64,000 nucleotides of DNA from an uncultured Bacteroidales bacterium (GTDB lineage Bacteria; Bacteroidota; Bacteroidia; Bacteroidales; Bacteroidaceae). Below are positions 40,685-48,162 of this stretch, one piece after another. Under the pieces are notes generated by a model that was given only the letters and a program-made list of their open reading frames with translations, searched no databases and was not told the DNA's origin. The position numbers were made by a program, and so were the translations under genes. Where the stretch lies: assembly GCA_902776455.1 (NCBI GenBank), contig CACYQI010000011.1, positions 1 through 64,000 on the forward strand, read 5' to 3'. Each line of letters starts with the position of its first letter. The stretch's first letter is position 1.

Positions 40685-41287
40685 TCAGTCCTTCGGATAA
40701 AGCTTCTCAAATTCCTTTGTCAGGGACTGGACTTCGGGCAGCAGTGCTTTTAGTTCCGTCTCGTTCTGGTTCCTGACGGCAGTCATGGCTTTCTCCAGGA
40801 CATCCGTCAGCCTCTTGCTGTTGCCCACTGGCGACCATGTCGTGGCTACACGAATACGATTCCCAAAGAAGTATCGGGTGCCGTCGAAGCCCATGCGCTC
40901 GCCAACAAACATACATGTGCCGACGGCATGTTCTATCAATTCGCAGAACGCCAATGCCGTGGCATCGTCGGTCTTGATGTCTATGGAGTCCTGCTTCAGT
41001 TTCGCCTCGCCCGGGGCGGCATCCTTGTTCACCGTGCACCACTTCGCCTGCAAGCGTACGCTTTCCCCATAGCCGCGATACACATACAGCGCAGAGGGGA
41101 AGGCTTCCATGGGCGACGGGAACTTGAGCATCTGCTGGCTTGCATTTTCAGACAGCCATGGCCCGAAAGATTTCTCTCCCCAGAGCCTATATTCACTTAG
41201 TGACATGGGCTGCAGCCTGTTCTGCGCCGTCGCGCCCCCTGCCAGCAGCAGCAGAGAAGCAATGAAAAAGGATAGTTTCGGCTTCAT
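40685..41287 (-). CDS. Exported protein of unknown function
   Basis: A 200-aa exported protein with signal peptide MKPKLSFFIASLLLLAGGATAQ. No family is recognised. Residues about 60-160 include YRGYGESVRLQAKWCTVNK, DDATALAFCELIEHAVGTCMF, and the end is helical (VLEKAMTAVRNQNETELKALL). It lies downstream of the ECF sigma/anti-sigma pair on the same strand, but a separate promoter box at 41368-41375 suggests its own transcript. Confidence 0.75.
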   Translation of the reverse strand: MKPKLSFFIASLLLLAGGATAQNRLQPMSLSEYRLWGEKSFGPWLSENASQQMLKFPSPMEAFPSALYVYRGYGESVRLQAKWCTVNKDAAPGEAKLKQDSIDIKTDDATALAFCELIEHAVGTCMFVGERMGFDGTRYFFGNRIRVATTWSPVGNSKRLTDVLEKAMTAVRNQNETELKALLPEVQSLTKEFEKLYPKD

Positions 41288-41596
41288 TTTCTTTTTTCGA
41301 AAGTCTGTTTTCGTTTTGTTTCAACCTTGCCCGCGTTGGGCAAGCCTCTGTTTTTCTTAAAACGCCACAAATATATGCTTTTTGTGTTTCATGGCAAACA
41401 GATTAGCCTTTTTTTTTGCCCATGATGCTGTGTTTCGGTTTCGTTTCGCACAAACTCAAGCCATAACATCCGACAAACGTCGCTATTTCTGTTCTCTGAC
41501 GCATGAAAGCTCCCGCATCTCACGACGCAGGAGCCTGTTGGCGCACCGATTTATTAACTTCTAAAACCAAAGTCTTAGGTGGCAAAAGCCCCAAAA
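41288..41596. other. Intergenic stretch with hairpins
   Basis: No gene. Contains the minus-strand promoter box at 41368-41375, a leader hairpin (CTTGCCC-gcgtt-GGGCAAG at 41325-41343) and a second small hairpin near CTCCCGCATC...GCAGGAG around 41510, which may end the anti-sigma transcript. Confidence 0.45.
41368..41375 (-). promoter_or_regulatory. -7 box (TATATTTG)
   Basis: A perfect TAnnTTTG box on the minus strand, 81 nt before the exported-protein gene. The leader carries a 7-bp hairpin. Confidence 0.6.
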
Positions 41597-42319
41597 CTAT
41601 TTCAGCTTAAATATGAAGGGTATCGTGAAGTGACTGCGGACGATTCTTCCTTCCTCGTCCTTCGCCGGCAACCATCTGGGCATCTCCTTCATGACGCGCT
41701 CGGCCTCAGCATAAAGCAGTTCGCCTATGTTCTGTCCAACCTGCAGGTGCTCCTGATTGTCGGGATAGGCTGCATTGTATTCATCCACCTGTTGCTGTGT
41801 CAACTTGATGCCTGGACCACGTATCTTCCTGATATTCGAGATGCTGCCATCCTTCTCCACTACAAAAATGACGATAACCCGACCCTGTACGCCGAAGTGT
41901 TTGCAAGGACGCGGATATCGACAGTGTTCATTAATGAAATTAAAGCATTTCTCAGAACCACCAGGGTAATCGGCATTTACAGGCACGACGTTGTAGATGG
42001 AGTCTGTCTGTGCCACTTTATCTTGCTTTGGAGATATGGCATGGTAAGCTGCAAAGGACAACCCGCATAGGAAAGCGGCGACGACGAAGATGGCGGCAGT
42101 CTTCCAGAGTGAAGAAGCAAAGCTCGGGCGCAGCACTCTTCTCTCTTCTCTCTTCACTTCTTTGGGTTGGAGCATGTCGAAGGTTTCGCGAAGCTCCTCA
42201 TAATATGCCTTACATTCAGGGCAACTCTTCATGTGCTCGCTCAGTTGGGCCTGAGTCTGCATGTCGATAGTCTTGTCGAAAAGGTCGGCAACCTTTTCCT
42301 TGAATTCATTGCACTTCAT
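41597..42319 (-). CDS. Anti-sigma factor fused to a TonB C-terminal domain
   Basis: A 240-aa protein. Residues 29-36 hold an HxxxCxxC zinc anti-sigma motif (SEHMKSCPECKAYY). A transmembrane helix follows at about 71-95 (LWKTAAIFVVAAFLCGLSFAAYHA). Residues about 125-240 match the TonB C-terminal domain: RYPRPCKHFGVQGRVIVIFVV, EKDGSISNIRKIRGPG, EAERVMKEMPRWLPAKDEEG, SHFTIPFIFKL. It would hold the sigma factor in the cytoplasm and reach the outer membrane through TonB. Its gene starts 29 nt after the ECF sigma gene, so they form an operon. Confidence 0.9.
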   Translation of the reverse strand: MKCNEFKEKVADLFDKTIDMQTQAQLSEHMKSCPECKAYYEELRETFDMLQPKEVKREERRVLRPSFASSLWKTAAIFVVAAFLCGLSFAAYHAISPKQDKVAQTDSIYNVVPVNADYPGGSEKCFNFINEHCRYPRPCKHFGVQGRVIVIFVVEKDGSISNIRKIRGPGIKLTQQQVDEYNAAYPDNQEHLQVGQNIGELLYAEAERVMKEMPRWLPAKDEEGRIVRSHFTIPFIFKLK

Positions 42320-42348
42320 AATCTTTAATGTTTTAACTTTTCAACTTT

Positions 42349-42855
42349 TTAATTTTTCATGCCCCGACGGAGCTTCTCCAGTCCGTAGAGGAAGCGGGAT
42401 TTGACCGTCGGGAGCGGTAGGGAGAGGATCTCGGCAACTTGGGCAAAGCTGTTGTCGCCGTAGATGCGGAGGCGGATGACTTCGGCCTGTTCGTCGGGTA
42501 TCTCCTTCAGCAGAAGGGCGATGCGTTTGTAGTCGTCCTCGTTTTGCTTGTCGGGAGCGGTGTCGGCCACATCGACTCTTGTATCAAGGGGAACGGTCTT
42601 GATGCGACTGGCATTTGCCTGCCACTTGGTGCAGAGGTTCGCCAGCGTCCGAAACAAATAGCTCGGCAAGTCGTTTATCTGCCTGTTTTCTGTGTCGGAG
42701 AGCCGCGCATGCAGTTTCAGGAACGTCTCTTGCAGCACATCTTCCGCATCATCGCTGCCAGCCATCCTGTAGCAGGCGTACCTCAGCAGTCGCGGCCGCT
42801 CAGCCTTGAACACTTCTGCGAGTTCATCTTTGGAGATGTCATTCGGTTTCTTCAT
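42349..42855 (-). CDS. ECF RNA polymerase sigma factor
   Basis: A 168-aa sigma-70-family extracytoplasmic function factor. Region 2 includes LLRYACYRMAGSDDAEDVLQETFLKL. Region 4 includes LKEIPDEQAEVIRLRIYGDNSFAQVAEILSLPLPTVKSRFLYGLEKLRRG. Length is normal. The next gene is its likely membrane-bound anti-sigma partner. No autoregulatory promoter could be identified with confidence. Confidence 0.92.
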   Translation of the reverse strand: MKKPNDISKDELAEVFKAERPRLLRYACYRMAGSDDAEDVLQETFLKLHARLSDTENRQINDLPSYLFRTLANLCTKWQANASRIKTVPLDTRVDVADTAPDKQNEDDYKRIALLLKEIPDEQAEVIRLRIYGDNSFAQVAEILSLPLPTVKSRFLYGLEKLRRGMKN

Positions 42856-43224
42856 CGTTTCGCTTGTTTATTAGATGCATCTACTATTAAGACCCAAAAG
42901 TAAGCAAAAAGATTTAACCAGCGGCAACTTTTTTCTGAGAAAATGACAACAGCCCGCTATTATGTCCATCATATATAAGGAAAAGCTATTATACGGGCCA
43001 GAGCAGGAAGGGACACACGTTTACTCTCCCCTCCCCTCGAAGGGGAGAGGGATGGAGTGGGGTAGATAAGTTGTTTTTTTCAATGAGTGACAGACCCCAC
43101 CCCTAACCCCTCCCCTCGAAGGGGAGGGGAACCGCGGCTCACTTTCCACGAAGGATTGGCTTACGCTCCAAGGTAGGAAAAGTTAAAATGTTTCAGCACG
43201 ATAGCTTTTTCTTCTTCCTTTATT
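42856..43224. repeat. Repeat-filled intergenic region
   Basis: No gene. Two GC-rich palindromic blocks, CCCTCCCCTCGAAGGGGAG near 43030 and CCCCTCCCCTCGAAGGGGAG near 43110, plus a single degraded unit of the 22-bp family (GGCTTACGCTCC at about 43155). The blocks differ only slightly, as if one copy came from the other. Confidence 0.55.
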
Positions 43225-43254
43225 TTTGTCTCTTCACTTTTTTTTGTATCTTTG
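43225..43254 (+). promoter_or_regulatory. Promoter (TTTG, 18 nt, TATCTTTG) for tsaB
   Basis: TTTG at 43225-43228 and TATCTTTG at 43247-43254. A long leader of more than 200 nt follows, filled with AATTTGCTNCCGC-type repeats and AT-rich spacer. Confidence 0.6.
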
Positions 43255-43309
43255 CAGCGCGAAAAGCCCTTTAAATTGAAAATGGAAAATTGAAAAGCCT
43301 CCTCTAAAT

Positions 43310-43430
43310 GAAGAATTTGCTACCGCGCTGTCGCAAGTGAAAATGAGCCTCTCCCCAGCCCTCTCCCCATCGCCTTCGGCGAAGTGAAAAGTGAAGAGTG
43401 AAGAGTGAAGAATTTGCTGCCGCCCTGTAA
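43310..43430. repeat. GAAGAATTTGCTGCCGC repeats in the tsaB leader
   Basis: AAGAATTTGCTACCGC at 43311-43326 and GAAGAATTTGCTGCCGC at about 43408-43424 bracket a C-rich/G-rich palindrome. The same words form the arms of the fabH-era hairpin at 60672-60780. Confidence 0.5.
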
Positions 43431-43487
43431 ATAGCTAAATTATAAAATTGTAAATAACATATAGAGACGAGCACGAAGGTCTGTTCT

Positions 43488-44162
43488 GTGGCTCTGAGCG
43501 AGAACGGACAGCTCATTTTTCACAAGGAAGACCTCGACGGGCCGAACCATGCTTCCGTGTGTGGTGTCTTCGTCGATGAAGCCCTCTCCTTCGCCAACTC
43601 CCACGCCATCCCTGTCGATGCCGTTGCCGTCAGCGAAGGACCTGGCAGCTACACCGGGCTGCGCATCGGCGTGTCGATGGCAAAGGGCGTGTGCTATGGG
43701 CGCGACCTTCCGCTGCTTGCCGTGCCGACGCTCAAACTGCTTTGCGTCCCTGTCCTGCTCAGTCCGTCGTTCCCCCCTCCTTCGGAGGGGACGGGGGAGG
43801 CTGAACCTTTGCTCGTCCCCATGATAGATGCCCGCAGAATGGAGGTGTATAGCGCCGTCTATGACCGTGCGCTCCACGAAGTCCGCCCCGTCGGTGCCGA
43901 CATCGTCGAGGCCGACACCTATCTGCCTTACCTCGAGGAACATCCCGTCTTCTTCTTCGGCGACGGAGCCGCGAAGTGCAAGGATGTCATCCATCACCCC
44001 AATGCCCACTTCCTCGACGGCATCATGCCGCTGGCAAAGTGGATGTTCCCCCTGGCAGAACGCTCGCTCCACCTCGGCGAGACGCGCGACGTGGCATACT
44101 TCGAGCCTTTCTACTTCAAAGAATATGTGGCCGGGAAGCCACACTCACCGCTCCTCTCCTAA
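43488..44162 (+). CDS. tsaB: tRNA threonylcarbamoyladenosine biosynthesis protein TsaB
   Basis: A 224-aa ASKHA-fold partner of TsaD in t6A37 tRNA modification. Segments SVALSENGQLIFHKEDL, VSEGPGSYTGLRIGVSMAKGVCYG, and EPFYFKEYVAGKP match TsaB. The conserved N-terminal strand IETST is encoded just upstream at 43461-43475, but no ATG, GTG or TTG precedes it: an in-frame TAA lies at 43455-43457, two codons before ATA. GTG at 43488 is the first standard start and would drop that strand. Either a rare ATA start is used or the 5' end is damaged. An in-frame GC-rich repeat inserts about 18 residues (SPSFPPPSEGTGEAE) after residue 90. Confidence 0.88.
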   Translation: MALSENGQLIFHKEDLDGPNHASVCGVFVDEALSFANSHAIPVDAVAVSEGPGSYTGLRIGVSMAKGVCYGRDLPLLAVPTLKLLCVPVLLSPSFPPPSEGTGEAEPLLVPMIDARRMEVYSAVYDRALHEVRPVGADIVEADTYLPYLEEHPVFFFGDGAAKCKDVIHHPNAHFLDGIMPLAKWMFPLAERSLHLGETRDVAYFEPFYFKEYVAGKPHSPLLS

Positions 44163-44222
44163 CACCCCGACCTTTTAACACTTTAACTCTAACTTTTTAA
44201 CTCCTTAACAACCCAAAGCATC

Positions 44223-44819
44223 GTGCAATACAATACACAAAGAGAACAGCTTGTGATGCCGGAATACGGCCGGGCGGTACAGATGATGGTCGATATGGCC
44301 GTACGGTTGGAAAGCAAGAGCGAACGCCAGCGTTGCGCCAATACTATCGTCAAGATCATGTCGGGCATCCAGCCCTCCCAGGCCAGCAAGGAGGACCAGG
44401 AGCACCGCCTCTGGAACCACCTGGCACGCATCAGCCACTATCAGCTCGACATAGACTACCCCGTACGCATCGTGCCGCAGGAGGACGTGCAGGCTCATCC
44501 GGAACCGCTTCCCTACCCCATGAAGGCCATCAAGCGCCGACATTACGGCTACCTCGTGCAGCAGGCACTCGACTACGCCAAGACGATAGATGACGGGGAA
44601 AGGCGTCGCTTCGTCACCGAAAGCATCGCCAACCAGATGAAGCAAGACCTCTTCGTCTGGAACCGCGACTCGATGGACGACGAGCTTGTGGCGCAGGACA
44701 TCGCCCGCCTCTCAGAGGGAATGCTTCAGCTCGACCTGGATGATTTCTCCTTCGACCCCGTCGGAGAATCGATTCTGCTGCATGGCGAAGGCGGAAAGAA
44801 ACGTAAAAAGAGGAAATAG
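44223..44819 (+). CDS. DUF4290 family protein
   Basis: A 198-aa cytoplasmic protein of the Bacteroidetes-specific DUF4290 family, function unknown. Diagnostic segments are YNTQREQLVMPEYGRAVQMMVD, IMSGIQPSQASKEDQEHRLWNHLARIS, and FVWNRDSMDDELVAQDIARLSEG. It ends in a basic tail GGKKRKKRK. The start is taken as GTG at 44223, as the family begins close to YNTQRE; ATG at 44256 is the alternative. It is followed by murA after 3 nt, a common Bacteroidetes pairing. Confidence 0.93.
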   Translation: MQYNTQREQLVMPEYGRAVQMMVDMAVRLESKSERQRCANTIVKIMSGIQPSQASKEDQEHRLWNHLARISHYQLDIDYPVRIVPQEDVQAHPEPLPYPMKAIKRRHYGYLVQQALDYAKTIDDGERRRFVTESIANQMKQDLFVWNRDSMDDELVAQDIARLSEGMLQLDLDDFSFDPVGESILLHGEGGKKRKKRK

Positions 44820-44822
44820 ACC

Positions 44823-46136
44823 ATGGCATCCTTCATCATAGAAGGCGGACACAGGCTCCAGGGCGACATTACACCTCAGGGCGCAAAGAATGAGGCGTTG
44901 CAGGTGCTATGCGCCGTCCTGCTCACCTGCGAACCGGTTCGCATCAAGAACATCCCTGATATAGCCGACGTAAACAACCAGATACAGTTGCTGCGCGACA
45001 TGGGGGTGGAGGTCGTGAAGAACGCACAGCACGACTACACATTCACCGCCACGCGGCTCGACGACCAGTACCTCTGCAGCCCGTCGTTCATCGAGCGTTG
45101 CCGACAATTGCGCGGCAGCGTGATGATGCTCGGCCCGTTGCTGGTACGTCGCGGCAAAGCAATCATGGCCAAACCCGGCGGCGACCAGATAGGCCGCCGC
45201 AGGCTCGACACCCATTTCCACGGCATACGGCAGCTGGGCGGACGTTTCATCTACGACGAAGCGCAGCACCTCTACAACGTGGAGGCAGAACAGCTCACCG
45301 GCTCCTACATGCTGCTCGACGAAGCCTCCGTGACGGGTACGGCCAACATCATCATGACGGCAGTCCTGGCCAAAGGCACTACGACCATCTACAATGCAGC
45401 CTGCGAGCCGTACATCCAGCAGTTGTGCCGCATGCTTTGCAGGATGGGAGCACACATCGAAGGCATCGGCTCGAACCTGCTCACCATCGAAGGTGCCACC
45501 ACGCTACACGGCACGGAGCACACCATCCTGCCCGACATGATTGAGGTGGGTTCCTTCATCGGCATGGCCGCTATGGTTGGCGACGGCGTCCGCATCCGTC
45601 ATGTCGCGCCGCAGCACTTGGGCATCATCCCCGCCACCTTCCGCCGGCTCGGCATCAGCATAGAGACCGACGGCGAGGACCTCTTCGTTCCCAGGCAGGA
45701 ACACTACGAGATAGAGAGTTTCATCGACGGTTCGTTTATGACCATCAGCGATGCGCCCTGGCCTGGCCTTACGCCCGACCTGCTGAGCGTGCTGCTTGTG
45801 GTCAGCTCGCAGGCTAAAGGGTCGGTGCTCATCCATCAGAAGATGTTCGAGAGCCGCCTGTTCTTCGTGGACAAGCTCATCGACATGGGGGCCCAGATCA
45901 TCCTGTGCGACCCGCACAGAGCCGTAGTGGTAGGCCACGACCACCAGCGGCAACTCCATGCCGGACGCATGACAAGTCCCGACATCCGTGCCGGTATCGC
46001 CCTGCTCATCGCTGCCATGAGTGCGCAGGGCACGAGCCGCATCGACAACATAGGGCAGATAGACCGCGGCTACGAGAACATCGAGGCGCGTCTCTGTGCC
46101 TTGGGAGCAAAGATAAAGAGAGTGGAGACCCCCTAA
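44823..46136 (+). CDS. murA: UDP-N-acetylglucosamine 1-carboxyvinyltransferase
   Basis: A 437-aa EPSP-synthase-fold enzyme that makes the first committed step of peptidoglycan synthesis. GGHRLQGDITPQGAKNEAL at the N-terminus and PDMIEVGSFIGMAAM are typical. In the active-site loop, where Escherichia coli has the fosfomycin-reactive cysteine (PGGC), this protein reads KPGGDQIGRRRLD, with Asp121. Such Asp versions are insensitive to fosfomycin in other bacteria. The last codons (KRVETP) and the stop lie in a GC-rich repeat. Confidence 0.96.
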   Translation: MASFIIEGGHRLQGDITPQGAKNEALQVLCAVLLTCEPVRIKNIPDIADVNNQIQLLRDMGVEVVKNAQHDYTFTATRLDDQYLCSPSFIERCRQLRGSVMMLGPLLVRRGKAIMAKPGGDQIGRRRLDTHFHGIRQLGGRFIYDEAQHLYNVEAEQLTGSYMLLDEASVTGTANIIMTAVLAKGTTTIYNAACEPYIQQLCRMLCRMGAHIEGIGSNLLTIEGATTLHGTEHTILPDMIEVGSFIGMAAMVGDGVRIRHVAPQHLGIIPATFRRLGISIETDGEDLFVPRQEHYEIESFIDGSFMTISDAPWPGLTPDLLSVLLVVSSQAKGSVLIHQKMFESRLFFVDKLIDMGAQIILCDPHRAVVVGHDHQRQLHAGRMTSPDIRAGIALLIAAMSAQGTSRIDNIGQIDRGYENIEARLCALGAKIKRVETP

Positions 46137-46213
46137 CCCCTTTAGTGGGAATAAGGACCCCCTAACCCCCTTTAGGGGGAATAAGGACCCCCTAACCCCC
46201 TTTAGGGGGAAAA
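46127..46213 (+). repeat. Triple GC-rich repeat covering the murA stop
   Basis: Three tandem copies of GACCCCCTAACCCC-TTTAG-GGGAATAAG begin at 46127, 46156 and 46186 (29-30 bp period). The TAA in the first copy is the murA stop codon. Confidence 0.8.
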
Positions 46214-46243
46214 ATAGTAAATAAAGAAATAGTAAATGAAGAG

Positions 46244-46786
46244 ATGGTAGAAGCCAAAGGAAATGAAGCACTCCCCCTAACGGGGGATGGGGGGGCTTAT
46301 AAGATCGGTCAGATAGGGCGGACGCACGGCGTGAAGGGCGAGGTGACGTTCAGCTTCACGGACGATGTCTGGGACCGCGCCGAGGCGGAGTACCTCTTCC
46401 TTCGCGTGGATGGCATCCTCGTGCCGTTCTTCCTCGAGGAATACCGCTTCCGGAGCGACACGACGGCACTCCTGAAGTTCCTCGACTACGACTCGGCCAA
46501 CGACGTGCAGTTCCTTGTGGGATGCGAAGTCTTCTTCCCCTTCGCCCTCACCCCCGAGCGCAGCGACGAGGACGAATACACTTGGCGATACTTCACGGGC
46601 TTCAGCCTCATCGACGAGAAGGCGGGCCGCATCGGCACCATCGACAGCGTGGACGACTCGACAGAGAACGTCCTCTTCCGTGTCGGCGAGCTGCTCATCC
46701 CTGCTGCCGAGGCTTGGATAAAGGACATCAACCACAGGGAACGAACCATCAGCATGTCGCTCCCGGAAGGCTTGCTTGACCTGTAA
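46244..46786 (+). CDS. rimM: 16S rRNA processing protein RimM
   Basis: A 180-aa ribosome maturation factor of the 30S subunit. The core starts YKIGQIGRTHGVKGEVTFSF and the PRC-barrel half has FTGFSLIDEKAGRIGTIDSV and LLIPAAEAWIKDINHRERTI. The first 18 residues (MVEAKGNEALPLTGDGGA) are unlike other RimM proteins. Most are encoded by a GC-rich palindrome (CTCCCCCTAACGGGGGATG) lying just inside the 5' end of the gene. Downstream of murA and upstream of dxr, likely one operon. Confidence 0.95.
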   Translation: MVEAKGNEALPLTGDGGAYKIGQIGRTHGVKGEVTFSFTDDVWDRAEAEYLFLRVDGILVPFFLEEYRFRSDTTALLKFLDYDSANDVQFLVGCEVFFPFALTPERSDEDEYTWRYFTGFSLIDEKAGRIGTIDSVDDSTENVLFRVGELLIPAAEAWIKDINHRERTISMSLPEGLLDL

Positions 46787-46828
46787 GGCCCCTCTCTAAC
46801 TCCCCCAAAGGGGAGAACTAAATAGTAA
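46787..46828. repeat. GC-rich palindromic repeat
   Basis: CCCCTCTCTAACTCCCCCAAAGGGGAG between rimM and dxr, followed by an AAATAGTAAATGGTAATTG spacer. Confidence 0.5.
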
Positions 46829-46843
46829 ATGGTAATTGACATA

Positions 46844-48043
46844 ATGGTAAACGATAAGATAAGAAAGATATGCATATTAGGCTCTACGGGTAGCATCGGC
46901 ACTCAGACGCTCGAAGTCATCGCCGAGCACTCGGACCTCTTCGAGGCATACGTGCTGACGGCCGGTTCCAACGCTGACTTGCTCATCCGGCAGGCCAAGC
47001 AGTTCCGGCCCCAATGCGTGGTCATCGCCGACGAAAGCAAGTACGACTACGTCCGCGAGGCCTTGAAGGACGAACCGATACAGGTCTATGCGGGAGCCGA
47101 CGCCCTCTGCCAAGTGGTGCAGATGGGGCCGGTGGACATCGTGCTGACGGCCCTTGTGGGCTTCAGCGGTCTGCGCCCCACCATCAGCGCCATCGAGGCA
47201 GGCAAGCCCATCGCCCTGGCCAACAAGGAGACGCTCGTTGTGGCCGGCGAACTCATCACCCGCCTCTGCCTGGAGCACAAGGTGCCTCTGTTGCCCGTCG
47301 ATAGCGAGCACAGCGCCATCTTCCAAAGCCTCATGGGCGAAGTAAGCCCAATAGAAAAACTCATCCTGACAGCCAGCGGCGGCCCCTTCCGCACGTTCAC
47401 GCTCGACGAGCTGCAGGGCGTCACACCCGCCCAAGCCCTGAAGCATCCCAACTGGGACATGGGGGCGAAGATCACCATCGACAGCGCCTCGATGATGAAC
47501 AAAGGCTTCGAAGTCATCGAGGCCCGCTGGCTCTTCGACGTCACGCCGGAGAAGATACAGGTCGTCGTGCATCCGCAGAGCATCCTGCACAGTGCGGTCC
47601 AGTTCGAGGACGGCGCCGTGAAGGGGCAGATGGGCATGCCCGACATGCGCGTCCCCATACAGCTGGCCCTCTCCTACCCCTTCCGCCTCCGCAGCAGCTT
47701 CCCGCGCATCGACTGGTGGGACATGAAGAACCTCACCTTCGAGAAGCCAGACCCCGAGAAGTTCCGCTGCCTCCAGATGGCCTACGAAGCCATCAAGATG
47801 GGCGGCAACGCAGCCTGCATCGTCAACGCCGCCAATGAAGTGGCGAACCTGGCCTTCAGGCAGGAACGCTGCAGCTTCCTCCGGATGGCCGACGTCATCG
47901 GGGAAACCTTGCAGAGAATGCCGCATCAGGAAAAGCCTTCCCTGCAGGACTACCTCGACTGCGACAGCGAGTCGCGACGGATGGCCGAGGACATCATCAA
48001 AAACACTCCACGGAGCATCGGCTTACGCTCCACGGAGCATTGA
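46844..48043 (+). CDS. dxr: 1-deoxy-D-xylulose 5-phosphate reductoisomerase
   Basis: A 399-aa NADPH enzyme of the non-mevalonate isoprenoid pathway, the same pathway as ispG at 34932. NADPH site: KICILGSTGSIGTQTLEV. Catalytic region: PVDSEHSAIFQSL, SGGPFR and the flexible-loop segment WDMGAKITIDSASMMNKGFEVIEA. The ATG at 46844 is preferred over 46829, whose bases look like spacer repeat. The last 11 residues (PRSIGLRSTEH) are not part of the family. They are read from the first unit and a half of a 22-bp-period array (48004-48115) that also supplies the stop. Confidence 0.96.
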   Translation: MVNDKIRKICILGSTGSIGTQTLEVIAEHSDLFEAYVLTAGSNADLLIRQAKQFRPQCVVIADESKYDYVREALKDEPIQVYAGADALCQVVQMGPVDIVLTALVGFSGLRPTISAIEAGKPIALANKETLVVAGELITRLCLEHKVPLLPVDSEHSAIFQSLMGEVSPIEKLILTASGGPFRTFTLDELQGVTPAQALKHPNWDMGAKITIDSASMMNKGFEVIEARWLFDVTPEKIQVVVHPQSILHSAVQFEDGAVKGQMGMPDMRVPIQLALSYPFRLRSSFPRIDWWDMKNLTFEKPDPEKFRCLQMAYEAIKMGGNAACIVNAANEVANLAFRQERCSFLRMADVIGETLQRMPHQEKPSLQDYLDCDSESRRMAEDIIKNTPRSIGLRSTEH

Positions 48044-48115
48044 CCTTTCCTCCACGGAGCATCGGCCTACGCTCCACAGAGCATCGGCCCCTCCTCCACG
48101 GAGCGTCGGACCGGA
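48004..48115. repeat. 22-bp-period array, locus C, overlapping the dxr 3' end
   Basis: Five CTCCACGGAG cores (fourth CTCCACAGAG) start at 48006, 48028, 48050, 48072 and 48094, exactly 22 bp apart. Linkers are CATCGGCTTACG, CATTGACCTTTC, CATCGGCCTACG, CATCGGCCCCTC. The array begins inside the dxr reading frame. Confidence 0.85.
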
Positions 48116-48162
48116 CATCATTTTCAAACCAAAAACACACTACAAAAGAAACTCATTCATAA

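Noticed and set aside
48004..48115. 22-bp arrays as CRISPR
   Set aside because: Linkers are similar to each other rather than unique spacers, units are too short, and no cas genes are in the window.
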